This document shows positions 21,116 through 33,299 of a stretch of 64,000 nucleotides of DNA, piece by piece (position 1 is the stretch's first letter; each line of letters starts with the position of its first letter). A program made the position numbers and the translations under genes. The notes beneath the pieces were generated by a model. The model did no database searches. It was not told where the DNA came from and worked only from the letters and a program-made list of their open reading frames with translations. Where the stretch lies: NCBI GenBank assembly GCA_014607495.2, contig CP053149.1, forward strand, positions 14,768,120 to 14,832,119, written 5' to 3'. The DNA comes from Carposina sasakii (Eukaryota > Arthropoda > Insecta > Lepidoptera > Carposinidae).

Positions 21116-21672
21116 AAAAAAAAATCAGTTATATTATAGATAAATGATATGTGTTAATATAAAATAAAGGATTACTTAAACGATAAAGAGATCTTTGTCT
21201 TAAATTTATGTCCATCTTTCCCCATTGTAATGTTATGAATTTCATTTTGCAATAAAAATAATAGTTATTATCTATTATTAGGGCATTTACTATTTTTTTA
21301 GCTATACCTACTTCAATAAAACACGGAAGTCTCCAACTTAAATGTATGTAAATAAGGAAAATCTATAACTACTTTACCATTTTAAAACCCATTAACTGCT
21401 ATACAATTTTAAAGCTCATTTCGTTCCATTTTCTTTGGGGGATTAACTTAAAGCATGTGTCCGGTAATGACCGTACTCTTTCGGCTAATCGCACGCGGAC
21501 AATCACCAGTTCGAATCTGTGAATGAGTGACGTAAACGTATCGCAAGGGAAGCCCCTCACCGTTCTCGTGCGCGTACGTTTAAAAACGAAGCGCACACGC
21601 CATACGAATCATTCGCATCCAACGCTCAATACACATACATCGCTCCTGAAACGGATAATAATAAACACCAAA

Positions 21673-22047
21673 ATGAAGAGATACAGTGTAGTTGGAAACA
21701 AAAAGAAAGTGACGATGGAGCACAACGCTTCACATCTGGAAATCGTCGGTAATAGCTGCATTGTCCGAGTGGCGATCAACCACGGCGACATCGAGATCAT
21801 CGGCAACGATTGCCGGCTGGAGGTCGCCGAGAACTACGGCAACATCAACCTTGTTGGCAACAATGGTATGGTCATCATCACGAAACGCTTCAACAACGAC
21901 GAGGTCCAGCTGCTTGGGCCGAATTGCCATCTGCTCGTCAATGGGAAGGAGAAGAGGTCTTCGGCGTCTTTCGAAGCTCAACTGTCGCCGTTCAGCAAGA
22001 ACTTGGATGATGTGATTGAGTCTATCTTTTCGTTTGTGAACCGGTGA
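21673..22047 (+). CDS. Small beta-solenoid-like protein of unknown function, intronless
   Basis: A 124-residue frame starting at ATG 21673 (aaA at -3), the start preferred over the upstream in-frame ATG at 21523 because the extra 50 residues are basic, low in complexity and unlike the rest. Four tandem ~18-residue units follow (HLEIVGNSCIVRVAINHG; DIEIIGNDCRLEVAENYG; a diverged third; EVQLLGPNCHLLV). The pattern x-I-x-I-(V/I)-G-N-x-C-x-V-x-V suggests stacked beta strands. Codon use is GC-rich and gene-like (GAC, CTG, ATC, AAC) in an AT-rich region. An AATAAA at 22177 lies 130 bases past the stop. There is no signal peptide or membrane segment. I do not recognise the family. It is either a real host gene or a retrogene; expression evidence is lacking. 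Confidence 0.7.
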   Translation: MKRYSVVGNKKKVTMEHNASHLEIVGNSCIVRVAINHGDIEIIGNDCRLEVAENYGNINLVGNNGMVIITKRFNNDEVQLLGPNCHLLVNGKEKRSSASFEAQLSPFSKNLDDVIESIFSFVNR

Positions 22048-22176
22048 CGCTATGTGAACAATTAATGGACTTAATTTGTGAAGAAAGTTGGGTAGTTTCT
22101 CCCATGTTTACGGTTCCCCCCAGAGGCCCGAGAGGCTAAGCAGTGATAATGCTAGTAAATAGTTTGCTATCAGTCA

Positions 22177-22182
22177 AATAAA
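22177..22182 (+). promoter_or_regulatory. Polyadenylation signal of the 21673 gene
   Basis: A canonical AATAAA downstream of the stop at 22047, followed by T-rich sequence. Confidence 0.5.
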
Positions 22183-22466
22183 ATAGATTATTTGCATTTA
22201 CGTTTTTTCGTTGTAATAACCCTTATCTGAATAGGATGTTTACCTAGTTGGCTCTTTGAGAATAGCAGATAGATAATGGGCTCCATTTTACATGGTTTTA
22301 TTCAGGCTAAACCTTCGAAATGAATTAGGAGGAATCCAAATAATAGAATTAGGAAACCACTTGGCTAAATCAGCACTTTAAATCTTAAGGGATAATATGC
22401 CATCGTTGAATTGAGTCCATTTAAGGTTTCTTACAGTATGAGATTAGGTAATGTAGAGTTCCTATA

Positions 22467-22905
22467 TTGGGTGTTTGTGACAGCCAGGCAAATATCGATA
22501 CCATGACTTCAGACCATGATTCTGAGGCGGAAAACACTGAAAATGTTCGCAGGAAAATTCCACGACATTTTTTCATATTTTCAGGAAAATAATAGTTTAG
22601 TTCGTTTAATTAGCCCTTAGATAATCACTTAAAAATAAAAATTCAACCAAAAGATGACTTTAAAAAAAAGTTGCCCTCAAACTTCAAATAACTGATCGAC
22701 CCTAATAAAAGTCACAAGTGATCCAAATAACAGCAATGTGTCACACAATAACCAATAAGCCCATTTAATTAGTCACAGGATCGCCCGATACAATTGGCGC
22801 GGAGAGCAAAGATTACCGATAATAATACATTTCCTGCAAGTATAATTCAACACAATGGTACTTGTTCAGCATTTCAGTATTTCCCTGGCTGTCACGCACA
22901 TCCTG
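22467..22905 (+). mobile_element. TA-flanked MITE with 'gtgacagccaggcaaat' termini, copy 1
   Basis: Left end 'gggtgtttgtgacagccagg' and right end 'ccctggctgtcacgcacatc' are imperfect inverted repeats over ~35 bases. TA lies at 22465-22466 and 22906-22907. A second copy in the other orientation is at 59477-59900. Non-coding, ~440 bp. Confidence 0.75.
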
Positions 22906-22909
22906 TATA

Positions 22910-25570
22910 TCACATTAATTAAAACTGTAATAGAGACGAACTACAGGTACCTACAAACTTAAATCTGTGCAAATAACAGTTACTTTCATGTCGTTATTTT
23001 GACAAAATATTCGAACAAACTTTATTAATGAGAGATGTCGTTATTCCACATTTAGTTTGAAGTATTTTGTTCACATTCCTGATACTGACTTTGTGGAACA
23101 GATAACCTGTTTGGAAGGTGATGTGAATAGAATGCGCGGGCCATTTTGGGACACGGTTGTGAGGTCCAAAAATACTGCTGTTGACAACCCCACGGCTAAT
23201 TATACTGTGTTGTGTCCATTTATAGCTATATTATTTTATGACTTATCTCATACATAATCAATGGGTTAGGTTAGGATTATTAGCTAACCCGGCGAACTTT
23301 GTAGCTATTGAAAATATAACCAAATTTCATTAAAATCTGTAGGCACATTTTCGAGTAGTCCAAATATTTTCTTAGTTCCTTCCACTCTTGAGTTCTTAAC
23401 ATAGATCCTATATCGTATAATCTTAATTCATTATGCTATAACATAACAACCTAATTAGATATACTTAATTCGGTATGCATGCATCGCATCGTTTTAATAA
23501 TGAAGTCCTGTAACGTAGGCAACACTGTATTTGTTAGTCTACCACTGTGTGGGACTTGTTCTCTAAGGGACAAGACTATTTGTAACGAACTTCTACACTG
23601 ATGCAGACAACTAAACTGCTGCATCTTCAATCTTATGATTGGACAGACTTCACGAACGAATATTGTTGCTTTATCCGCGGTCGTTCAGTGTACATTTCTA
23701 AAATCTGTAGGGTTGCATACAAAAAGTTTTGGTTTCAAAATCGTCTATCTAAGTATGTATACATATAACATTCTTTTTTTACTCTACAGAAAGTTAGAGC
23801 TACCACATAAGAAAGTTCTCATCTCTTACGCAGTCTTTATTTTGGGCATATTTGAGGCCTTGTCATTGTAGGCATAGTATTATTATCTTTGTACAGTCTA
23901 TTAACCTGCATTACAAAAAGCCCCCGGAAACTCGAGCACCACTAGGTTCATTATTTTAAACTTGTTGACTGATAAAAGTGATAAAATTAATCTAGGCTCC
24001 TACGAGCATTTTGTCATGTATTTTAAACGTTACAAATACAAAAAACCTGTTCACGATCTCGGCATTAGGTAGATATAGGATCGCAAAAAACTTATTAGTC
24101 CGTTAACCTCAAAATTAATATATGTGCTATTATAAACCTTTGTCCTATATATGTCTACTTATACTTTGTAATAAGTAAAGAAATCAGAAACAAAAATGTT
24201 GTTAAAGTTACTCAACAAATAGGTAAATAGGTATTGCCTATCAATAACCTCGGGGAAACAACAAAAAGTACAGCTATCTCAATCTCAGCGTCAGGTATCT
24301 GATAGAGTAGATTGTACTTTACCTATTGATAGGGCCCGATATAGTGAATCCCCGTTGTAATCATATCAGCTGTCGCGGGTTTTTATTGAACCTATTGAGT
24401 TTGACTTATTACAGATATGGGCATAGATTTGGCAGGTTTTGCGTACTTATGATGAATTGCATCTCATGTTAGTCTACAATTTCTACAACTAAAACATTCC
24501 AACCAAATTCTTCAGTCATATATGCACATAGCATTTCTTGGTACTTACAATACTCTTCTCTTTTGTATCTCAAAAGCGTTAATATTTCCATCTTCTCTTG
24601 AACTAATCATTGTATATGTAGGTATCTTAATTGTTAATGTTATTGTTATAAGTATTGATATCTCAGCCGGTTTCATTATTGTTTTAAATATTACCTTTAC
24701 TGAATTCCCACTGATTCCGTGACCTTTAAATTTCTGGGATGGATGTTGTTGCCTTGCCCAATCTTTTAGTCAAGCAAGACCTTTGATTCCTCACCCAATG
24801 AGTCACACTGCAACTAGAACCGGCGGCGATTTAGTACTGTCCCGCCTACAGGCGTCTCGCTTGCCGATCTGTGACCTGTCTGAGATCATGCATGTCTTGT
24901 ATCCATTTTAATTTTGTAAAGAGTTTTTGATATTACCTATTTCATCTTTGATTCCTTCTTACACTATTTAAAAAATATTTTGGATGTTTTATCTAAACGA
25001 TTTTGTGGTTTCTAAATTAATATTGGAAAAATGCTTATTTCATCTACGTAAGAGTTTCATGTCGGACTTTAGTAAGTATGTAGAAATTTGTTGTGTAAAC
25101 CCGCAGTGCCAAATCTGAAAAACTGCAATTATTTGACTTTTGGCGTGTCTTAAGAAAGCTTTCATCAAGTTAATAGACAATTCAGGATATGGTCCACCTG
25201 ATCACTACTTGAGCAAATTTGGAGGAAAACGGGGGCATGGGAATTCAAATGGTATTTATTTCTTCCAAATGGCTAAAAAGAATATAATTTATGAACATTC
25301 AGATTTTTTAACTAGCGTAAGCATAAACACCTTACCATCTTTATTGATTTTGGGGCATGGCACGATTAGGTACTGTACCTTTATTGCACCTTGAAATTTT
25401 TGATGGCGATCTTTACTAAAATAAATGTGAAGGTACCTAATTGATTCAACCATCACTATTTAAGTTAAAACGTTCCCTGCAACGGTTTGGGAAAGGCTGC
25501 ATCCAGCAGATACCCGCGAACCTGACTATCCCAGTGTTGCGGGTTCAAAACTCGTAAATCTGTTTATTTA
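22910..25570. other. Long unassigned stretch
   Basis: Open frames at 23057-23257, 23635-23871, 24522-24722 and 25140-25394 are short, hydrophobic by composition only and without motifs. A few bases (23270-23390, 'accaaatttcattaaaat') resemble old mobile-element debris. Nothing can be called. Confidence 0.4.
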
Positions 25571-25576
25571 TTTATT

Positions 25577-25820
25577 CTTCTATGCTGCTCTGGGAGTGAA
25601 AAAAAAGTATAATACTACAGCTGCTTCTCTTCCCGGGCATACTGTACAAGTCAGTAGAGGGACAAGAGGGTCTTGGTGTTTTGTAGGCGATGGGCTGACC
25701 ACCTGTCATCTCAACTATACCCTCAAATTTGGTCAGAAGTGGCACCATGAGGTTCTATCGGCCCATGGTGCTCTGCCTATTCCGTGGGGGATAAAGGCGT
25801 GATTATATGTTATATGTATG
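25577..25820 (+). repeat. SINE-like repeat ending in ggcgtgattatatg, copy 1
   Basis: The body runs from 'tctatgctgctctgggagtg' through 'agagggacaagagggtcttg' to 'aaaggcgtgattatatg', and ends in a short tatg-type tail. Five copies lie in the window (this, 26170, 39848, 49226, 54478). The tail resembles RTE-type LINE ends, so it may be a LINE-mobilised SINE. Confidence 0.65.
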
Positions 25821-25971
25821 CATGAACGTCTTCATACGTTCATGTGTGTATGTTATTTATTCATACTAGGATTCAGCATTATCTCTGGTAGATATGTAGG
25901 TACACCTATGCATAAACATATAGGTAAATACATAAATGGAATAGCCAGAATTGAGGGTTATGAAGGACATC

Positions 25972-26105
25972 CCACAGTAGCATAACGGGGATAGATGTAA
26001 ATGATCAGTGACAAGTTGCTAGCTTATCGACTAGAATGTCCAAGTTTCTGAGTCGACTCTTACGACATGCACGAAAGGAGATGCAGCTGATGTATTTTTG
26101 AAGCA
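25972..26105 (-). repeat. Repeat fragment, 'catcagctgcatctc' family
   Basis: Contains 'ttagagttgactc'-type and 'cacaagttgctagcttatcg'-type blocks in reverse. Related fragments lie at 31237-31385, 51068-51130, 55880-56015 and 59290-59475. Confidence 0.5.
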
Positions 26106-26169
26106 CCGCAACTATACAGCCATTAGGTACTGAATGTACCTAAATATGTATTTTATATAAGTATTTAGC

Positions 26170-26438
26170 TTCTATGCTGCTCTGGGAGTGGAAAAAAACG
26201 TATAATACTACAGCTGATTCTCTTCCCGGGCATACTGTACAAGTCAGTAGAGGGACAAGAGGGTCTTGGTGTTTTGTAGGCAATGGGCTGACCACCTGTC
26301 ACTACTAACCGAACGTTTACATCTCAACTATACCCTATAAAATTGGTCAGAAGTGGCACCATGTGGTTCTATCGACCCTTCGTGCTCTGCCTACCCCGTA
26401 AGGGATACTCGTAAAGGCGTGATTATATGTATGTAATA
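26170..26438 (+). repeat. SINE-like repeat ending in ggcgtgattatatg, copy 2
   Basis: Nearly identical to copy 1 but with the 'ctactaaccgaac' segment that copy 1 lacks. The two copies lie 350 bases apart in the same orientation. Confidence 0.7.
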
Positions 26439-26439
26439 T

Positions 26440-27200
26440 ATATTTAGCTTCTAGAAATGGAAATGTTAAATTAGTGTGTGTGTACCAAGAATGCTAGTAA
26501 CGAGTATGTGTTACAGGTAAAGAGCAATTGGATTCAGTAAATACTCGTATATTGGGAATTGAGACTATTAAAAAGCTCGAGTTCTATGAAAAGATAATAC
26601 AAAAAAACATTGCTGAATCACCGTGATATACTTCAGCGATTCCCGCTAGTATTGGAATAGTTCCAATTTCTTTATCGCTAACTAAACCAATCATGGTTTA
26701 AGAAGTTCGGCGGATTATTCACGAACTAAATAAAAATATATGAAACGGTGTAAAAATTGCGAAGATGCTAGCGCTGCGGTAAACGGACCTCTTATTTTGC
26801 GATGAGTTTAGCTCATTGATATAATATCATCTTTGAAATGTAGAGCATTTCGGCTATTACATTAGCTTATCGTCTGGTTATGAACCATAGAACATTATTA
26901 TTTTAACCAAATTCTTGTACTTAAACGATTTCTACTTACATCGCATACAATTCTTATATCTCACATTTTCATTAAAAGCCTTACCTTCTCTATTTATCTA
27001 TCTTAAATTGCTGTAGTAAATTCTATAGCGAAAGCTTAAATCTGAAAACTGTCTATAATAGATGAGAATTAGAACCTATCGGGTCATTTTAAAACCAAAT
27101 GAAAGATCTATGAACGTGTTATACTGTTAACTGCATTTCCTCCTGCGCATGCTTTGTCGTAGTCTTAAGTCATCTAGAATTCAGGGCTTTATCTAGGATA
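26440..27200. other. Unassigned non-coding sequence
   Basis: No gene or recognised repeat. Confidence 0.4.
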
Positions 27201-27202
27201 TA

Positions 27203-27553
27203 CAGGGTATTTTTTCGTGGCCACCCTTAACGAAGGGTACATACTCTATACATCAAATAAAGTAAGTGCCAAAAAAAATGCTGGGAAAAAAATTAAATTT
27301 CCTACTTGATCGGGGAAATCTAGAGTTTATGTTAGTTTTTTTATAGACAGGTATTAATTATTTCTCGTGAAAAAATCTTGCTACGCGCGTCTATGTGCAT
27401 TTATGCAGAAAAACGCAGTCTATTTACTCAACTTTGGACCCTAATATTTTGGAAACCAGACACTTCCCAGGTATGCTTCCATGGAGAAAATTGATCGTGA
27501 TGATGAGGAGATTCCGTAGTTTTCGGGAACGTTGACGACCAAAAATCATTCTG
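27203..27553 (-). mobile_element. TA-flanked MITE, family 'ggtcgtcaacg', copy 2
   Basis: Flanked by TA (27201-27202 and 27554-27555). On the plus strand it starts CAGGGTATTTTTTCGTGGCC and ends near 'aaaaatcattctg'. It is the reverse orientation of copy 1 and slightly shorter. Confidence 0.78.
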
Positions 27554-27853
27554 TATATGTCGTGGTCTGTGGTTTAGTTGAAAGTCAATAATTATAAAAC
27601 ACATAGCTACAATATGGAAACTAACAGGATTAAGACATCACGTGCCTGATGACAATTTACCACCGCTAGTTAACACATTTACCGTAATTACTGTGAAGTT
27701 GTCCAAATATGACATTTTGTAGGGTGGCAATGTGACAAAGAAAATCAGGGACAATTTTTTTTATCATATGAAAATACTTTTGTAAGAATTAGAGTCACCT
27801 ACGAAGTCTAGTCGCCGCAAAACTCACTTCAAAATGTTAATACGAGTGTCCTA

Positions 27854-28083
27854 TCCTACTAATATTATAAAGGCGAAAGTTTGTAAGTATGGATGGTTGG
27901 ATGTTTGTTACTCTTTCACGTAAAAACGGCTGGAGCGAATTAAATAAAATTTGGTATGGAGTTAGCTAACACCCTGGATTAACACATAGGCTACTTTTAT
28001 GCCCGGATTTTTTTTATCCCGGATAATTTCGACATTTTGTTTGTTCTGCAGTTCACGCGGACGAAGTCGCGGGCGTCCACTAG
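27854..28083 (+). mobile_element. Short non-autonomous Helitron (230 bp)
   Basis: Starts TCCTACTAATATTATAAAGG after an A; ends with hairpin 'gcggacgaagtcgcgggcg' and CTAG (28080-28083) before a T. These are the standard termini of a common lepidopteran Helitron family. Confidence 0.82.
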
Positions 28084-28084
28084 T

Positions 28085-29200
28085 TAATTCATAATTAAAT
28101 GACCTTTCAGTTATCTTACCTACTTACATACCCCTTTTTTAACCACCACGCACGTTAGGATATCGTATCATTAAAATAAGCGCACTAAATAGTACCTAAT
28201 ACAATTAACTAGATAGGATAGGTAGAAAGAAATAGTAGGTATATACCTATAATAGTTACATTATTGTACAGACAGTTAAAGTGTCCATCGTTGTACAATA
28301 GATCATAAACCATTGGGTTATTGACTGCTATTTAAATCGAAATGTTATAAATTCAGCAATTAATTAGTATGAATAGACATCAATTCAAAGCGAACATCAT
28401 AATATTATTCACATGTCATCAGTTCCAGTTAATGGTACCTACCTATGAATTTGTATTATTTAACCAAAGGGTAATAAAATTAGATACCTCGGTCTAAACA
28501 AGTTCTTTGGGTTTAGATATAGATAAGTTTATTTTCGATATGTCCAAGTTATCTCAGTTTTAAATGATGATAATGTACTTACATATTTTTACTTAAAGAT
28601 GTGTTATTTTTAGAATATATCTTATTCTTAGTACTTATGTAAACGTGATGTCTCTGATTGATTGACCTGATACGTTGATATATTTCTATTTCTGTTCGTA
28701 TATCAGTTGTTATTATTTTAAACAAACATCTTCGAGATATGACAGGGTAACCAGAAGAGATTGTAGGTTCTTAATCTTTTCTTATAATATAATAATATAC
28801 TTGAATATAAATGTTAAAATGGCAAGAAATCTTTTAAAAATATATCTACTGATGAAATCAGGAGATAAAGAATTATTATGCTAAGTACAGTAACCATTCG
28901 TTTTAAGAGAAATTTATAGTAAGTCTAAAGTTGAATTTCACGATTTAGTTTTCACAAACTTACAGTCACCCTACCCCACTTGTTAAGGGCAGTTATTAGG
29001 TAAATGGGTACGAAACCACCCGAACTCACGGTATGCCTATCTGATGTCACACAAAAACACTAACCATGCTTTTATAGTGTAATGTAGCACATTTATAGTA
29101 GATGTACAGTCGCTACAAAAAGTGTTAGGTACTGTTCGTTAGTAACTAGAAAAATTTTAATTATTAGAATGGTATGATTTATTTAAATAGATAAAATAAG
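28085..29200. other. Unassigned AT-rich sequence
   Basis: No gene or recognised repeat. The 69-codon frame at 28675-28884 has no motif. Confidence 0.4.
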
Positions 29201-29218
29201 AAATTAGTATATAAGAGG

Positions 29219-29510
29219 AAGTTTGAAAGTTGCGCCGATCACGGACAAGTAACGAAGTAACCGTCTGTCTTGGTACGGGCATGTAAAGCGACGGTATGAA
29301 AGGCATATTTTACAGAGAGCGTTGTGCATGAGTGTGGATGGATATAAAGGAAGAGTTAGACAAAAGAAGTGTTGTATGGACTGTGTGAGGGAGGATATGC
29401 GTATACTGGGAGTTGCCAATGAGATGACGGATAATAGAGATGAATAGAAGAAAAGAACATATTGCGCCGACCCCAAATAAATGGGAACAGGGCAGGTATG
29501 ATTTATTTGC
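29219..29510 (+). repeat. LINE 3' end fragment (RTE/Jockey-like reverse transcriptase C terminus)
   Basis: Reads as a decayed C-terminal coding end: 'cttggtacgggcatgtaaag' (WYGHV), 'gtgtggatggatataaagga', 'tggactgtgtgagggaggat' (MDCVREDM) and a terminal 'gaccccaaataaatggga'. An inverted, more diverged copy is at 31389-31780. Confidence 0.6.
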
Positions 29511-29855
29511 TCAAAACATGTCAATCTAGAACAGGGTAGCTGACTTGGTTAGACCCAAAATCTATGGTTCCCTGTGCAATCTACCAATTGTAACACCCAT
29601 ATACTTCTTGAAATCTTAAATAGGTAGGTATGCTTTTTTCAGAGCGTAGATCAGTATGCCACGATCGACTGGAGACAGATATTCTTCTCGATCGTCCGGT
29701 TATTGGTTATACCTTATTATTAGCAAGGAGATTTCGGAGGGGCTTTAGGTAAAGCGGTGGTAGGCTCACCACTTACCTTTCTAATAGTTAGGTTCGTAAA
29801 TTGCATACTTCTGCTCAACGTTTTTGGGGATAATGGGAAAGACTCTATGTGTATA

Positions 29856-30198
29856 CAGGGTGATTTATGGTCGTCAACGTTCCCGAAAACTACGGAATCT
29901 CCTCATCATCACGATCATTTTTCTCCATGGAAGCCTACCTGGGAAGTGTCTGGTTCCCAAGATATTAGGGTACAAAATTCAGTAGACTGCGTTTTTCTGC
30001 ATAAATGCACATAGACGCGCGTAGCAAGATTTTTTCAAGAGAAATAATTAATATCTGTCTATGAAAAAACTAGCATAAACACTTGACACTATAAATTTTG
30101 CCCGATAAAGAAATTATTTAAAAAAAAATTACTTTATTTGATGTATAGAGTACCCTTAGACTACCCTTCGTTAAGGGTGGCAACGAAAAAACATCCTG
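29856..30198 (+). mobile_element. TA-flanked MITE, family 'ggtcgtcaacg', copy 3
   Basis: CAGGGTGATTTATGGTCGTC to 'aaaacatcctg' with TA on both sides (29854-29855, 30199-30200). Same orientation as copy 1, with the central poly-A/T block reduced. Confidence 0.8.
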
Positions 30199-30200
30199 TA

Positions 30201-30960
30201 CGTATAGATACATTTTATTTTGCGATCCGTCAAATATTTTAAGACATTTGTTCAGCACTGTACATACTGCACCTACCTTGATTGCTTGAAACATTTCTAA
30301 ATAATGCGGTTTTTGGATTCGTTAGTTTTATGCAATGACAATGCCGATTTTAACGGGATTGTTTTTCAATTTTATTGATATGCAGTGTGCCTACCTAATT
30401 TCATTGTATGTATGTACCTACTTACTAGTAAATTAATAATAAAATGACCTACCTTAAGTTTTTCAGGGTAATATAAGAAACCTAAGTTTATAGAAAATTT
30501 CTGAAAGAAAATTTCTGGATTCTAATAATACTGCCATGTTAACGGTTTAGGGAATTGCCTAAGCAATAAATTACTGTCTATTTAAAACGCCTTATAAAAG
30601 TGTTATAGCAAAGTTATAGTTACATGAAATTGGAAATCAATCGACTCTACAGTCTTATTTTATACAAAGTTTCAATGTTTAGTGCTGAAATACTGCTATT
30701 GATTATATTTTTAACAAGTGAAACGAAAAGATGGTCATTATACTTACTCATTATTTTAGTTAATAGGAAAAGGGATTTGATATTTCATTAATCCAAACAT
30801 TCATTGTATAGTATTTAATTGCAATAAAACAAGTTATGTAAAAGGCCACATTTAAATCTGAAACTAAAACATAAGATGTCTTATGATTTTTATGATAAAC
30901 TTGCTCTACATTGATACTAAAAAGGTCTTTAGAAAGTGATAGGAAATTTCGATTTTAGCT
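30201..30960. other. Unassigned AT-rich sequence upstream of tRNA-Gln
   Basis: No gene or recognised repeat. Confidence 0.4.
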
Positions 30961-30965
30961 TACGC

Positions 30966-31037
30966 GGTTCCATGGTGTAATGGTTAGCACTCTGGACTTT
31001 GAATCCAGCGATCCGAGTTCAAATCTCGGTGGAACCT
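30966..31037 (+). tRNA. tRNA-Gln (anticodon TTG)
   Basis: A 72-nt cloverleaf: acceptor GGTTCCA pairs with TGGAACC, then discriminator T. The D arm holds the A box (TGGTGTAATGGTTAGCAC). Anticodon stem CTGGA/TCCAG encloses loop CTTTGAA, so the anticodon is TTG (reads CAA). The T arm holds GAGTTCAAATCTC. A T-run at ~31042 serves as pol III terminator. No intron. Identical in sequence to the gene at 44203 and to the reverse complement of 62463. Confidence 0.97.
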
Positions 31038-31236
31038 GTGAACTTTTTTTGGTACTTTTTAAGACTTATAATCCAGTTTTTTATTAAGATTTTGTTTTAA
31101 GTACATATGTACATATGTTTATAATATAAATTAGTTTTCCATAGTGAAAGGGCAAGATGTTAACATCTTTTATAGTAAAGATAAAATTGTTATTGTTGAT
31201 TTTCTCACTCACTCCATCTGTTCATGTCGTAATTGT

Positions 31237-31385
31237 CGTCTAAGGAACTCAATATCTCAGGCGATAAGCTAGCAGCTTGTCATTGATCTTTACATCTGTT
31301 CCGCTATGGTTTACGTGGCTATCATCTTCATGAACCTGCAGTTCTGGCTGCCCCATTTCGGAAAACAGTGCCGCCTAGCCTTATG
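31237..31385 (+). repeat. Repeat fragment, 'catcagctgcatctc' family
   Basis: Contains 'cctgcagttctggctgcccc' and 'gcgataagctagcagcttgt', matching 59290-59475 and 55880-56015 in part. It is truncated where the LINE fragment at 31389 begins. Confidence 0.5.
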
Positions 31386-31388
31386 TAT

Positions 31389-31780
31389 AGGTCATCATCT
31401 TCCTGCCCTGATCCCATTTATTTGGGATCGGCGCAATATGACTTTTCTTCCATTCATCCCTATTAGCCGTCATCTCATTGCTCTCTCCCAGTACACTAGG
31501 ATTACCATTTTAAAACTTTGAAAACCAGGATTTGATGAGGAAATACCAAGACATTTCGATTAAAACATTCAGTGCCGGCTAGGTACTTATTTCCTTCCTT
31601 TAGGCGTTCTAGAGATGCCGCCAACATTTCTTTGGTCTACCTCTTCCTTTATATCCATCCACATTCATGTACAACGCTCTCTGTAAAATATGCCTTCCTG
31701 TCGCTTTACATGCCCGTACCAAGACAGACGGTTACTTCGTAACTTGACTGTGATCGGCGCAACTTTCAGACTTCCTCTTA
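31389..31780 (-). repeat. LINE 3' end fragment, inverted copy
   Basis: Reverse complement of the fragment at 29219-29510 with an internal ~90-base unrelated section (31500-31600). Confidence 0.55.
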
Positions 31781-31789
31781 AGTATTAAT

Positions 31790-32920
31790 GTAAAACATAG
31801 ATTTTGATGATGACTAAGAAAGAGTGACCTGTTCCAATTAAAAAGCTCGCCTAACCCAACCTGTCACACGCCCAACTAACCCACTGGCAGGCGTGTTCAG
31901 GTCTCGCGGAGTTTAATGAAAGCGCATCAAATTCCATAATTGCTGCCCGTCCCGCTCCCGGGGGCAGGATATTTATTAATCAGAAATAATAATTTACAGG
32001 TAATGTGTGGCGCGTGGTGCGATAGCATCGGAAGGGTTGGAGGGGCCGGTGCGGGAACTGCGGATAGACCTTGGTTTAACCAATTAACCTAAGGTTAAAG
32101 TTGGTGAGTTCTTTACTATGTTTACCTGACTAAGGCAAAGCAATCTTATGTAGGTAGTAAGTAAGTACCTTGGTTTAAATTGAGGTTAAATTGGTGAGTT
32201 GTTATTGACTATTTTTGCGCGACTAAGGCCAAACAATCGTATATTGTGCATGTATTTTGATTACGAGAGAGTCTTAGGGTGGTGCTGTGGCTTGTGTAAC
32301 CAATCAATAATCAATATCACTTCAAGTAGGTATCAAGACTTTAACAATATAAGTTAGCGTTTAACCAGTAGTTAAACCTAACATTGGCACCGCACACAGT
32401 CTGACATGGATTCAACCCGCGAACCCCTTGTCCCTTGGCGCGCAAGTAGCGAAAGAGTTAGTTTTAATTAAACTAATCAGTTAATACGCGGGCGTGGTCG
32501 AGTGACGGTATAGATGGGTAGTGATAACTGCCCGTAATTTATGGCCACCGCTGTATCTAAGAGTGTGGTTGATGTTTTATAAATGTGTAGGTAAATGGTA
32601 GAAATTAATGCTTTTCTAGTTAGATGTGCTTCTGTATTCTGTGGGTATTATTAATACTAAATAATCAATAGCCCTAGCACAGAGAAATAAGATAATCTTA
32701 TTCCTTCGTTCCTTCCTAGGGTTAGGTTTACCAAAGCTGTTTGATTCGGGTTTACCGGAATGGCGTCATTTACATTTACTTGTCTCATTTTTCAATACAT
32801 TCTCAAAGGTTCTAACTAGTTCCATAGAGGAATAAGATCTAGTTCTAAGTATTTCTAGTAAAGATATAATACATTTTATTAGTTAGTACGTACGTATAGT
32901 ATCAGCAAGCGTAACGTTGG
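31790..32920. other. Unassigned sequence, partly GC-rich
   Basis: Bases 31880-32060 are GC-rich and single-copy within the window ('ttccataattgctgcccgtc', 'tcccgggggcaggatattta'), which is unlike the surrounding repeats. No reading frame spans it. It is a candidate conserved non-coding element, not a gene. Confidence 0.35.
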
Positions 32921-32924
32921 CCTT

Positions 32925-33055
32925 CCAGGTAGATATGGGCCGATGACTTGAAGAGGGCGGCTGCTAGTAACTGGATGGCGGAAACGGGAGATATAGCCTT
33001 CTGGTGTGCCCTGGGGGAGGCCTACGTCCAGCATTGGAGAGCAATGGACTAATGT
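32925..33055 (+). repeat. RTE-like LINE C-terminal fragment
   Basis: Conceptual reading gives WMAETGDIAFWCALGEAYVQ-like sequence, the last residues of insect RTE-type reverse transcriptases, followed by a stop. Its complement is the start of the minus-strand repeats at 41141, 48711, 52971 and 58168. Confidence 0.6.
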
Positions 33056-33220
33056 ATGTATATCTGTATATGTGTAGTGTAGTCAAATAACGTAGGTATA
33101 AAAAAGCATCTATGGTTTTGTTCGAGTTTATTTCTATTAATAATTTAGTCCTTGAAACGCCGAAGACGGCGGATGGCGGTTTAAAATGTCTCTACTTCAA
33201 ATAAAAATTAACAAAAAGTC

Positions 33221-33292
33221 AGGTTCCACCGAGATTTGAACTCGGATCGCAGGATTCAGAGTCCTGAGTGCTAACCGTTACACCATGGAACC
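33221..33292 (-). tRNA. tRNA-Gln (anticodon CTG), copy 1
   Basis: A 72-nt cloverleaf on the minus strand with acceptor GGTTCCA/TGGAACC and discriminator T. The anticodon stem is CAGGA/TCCTG around loop CTCTGAA, giving CTG (reads CAG). The D arm has 'aacggtta' rather than the 'aatggtta' of the TTG genes. Downstream on the minus strand is a T5 terminator. No intron. Confidence 0.97.
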
Positions 33293-33299
33293 GATGATC

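Noticed and set aside
25577..26438. Tandem duplication of a host segment
   Set aside because: The two similar blocks are independent copies of a SINE-like repeat found three more times elsewhere in the window.
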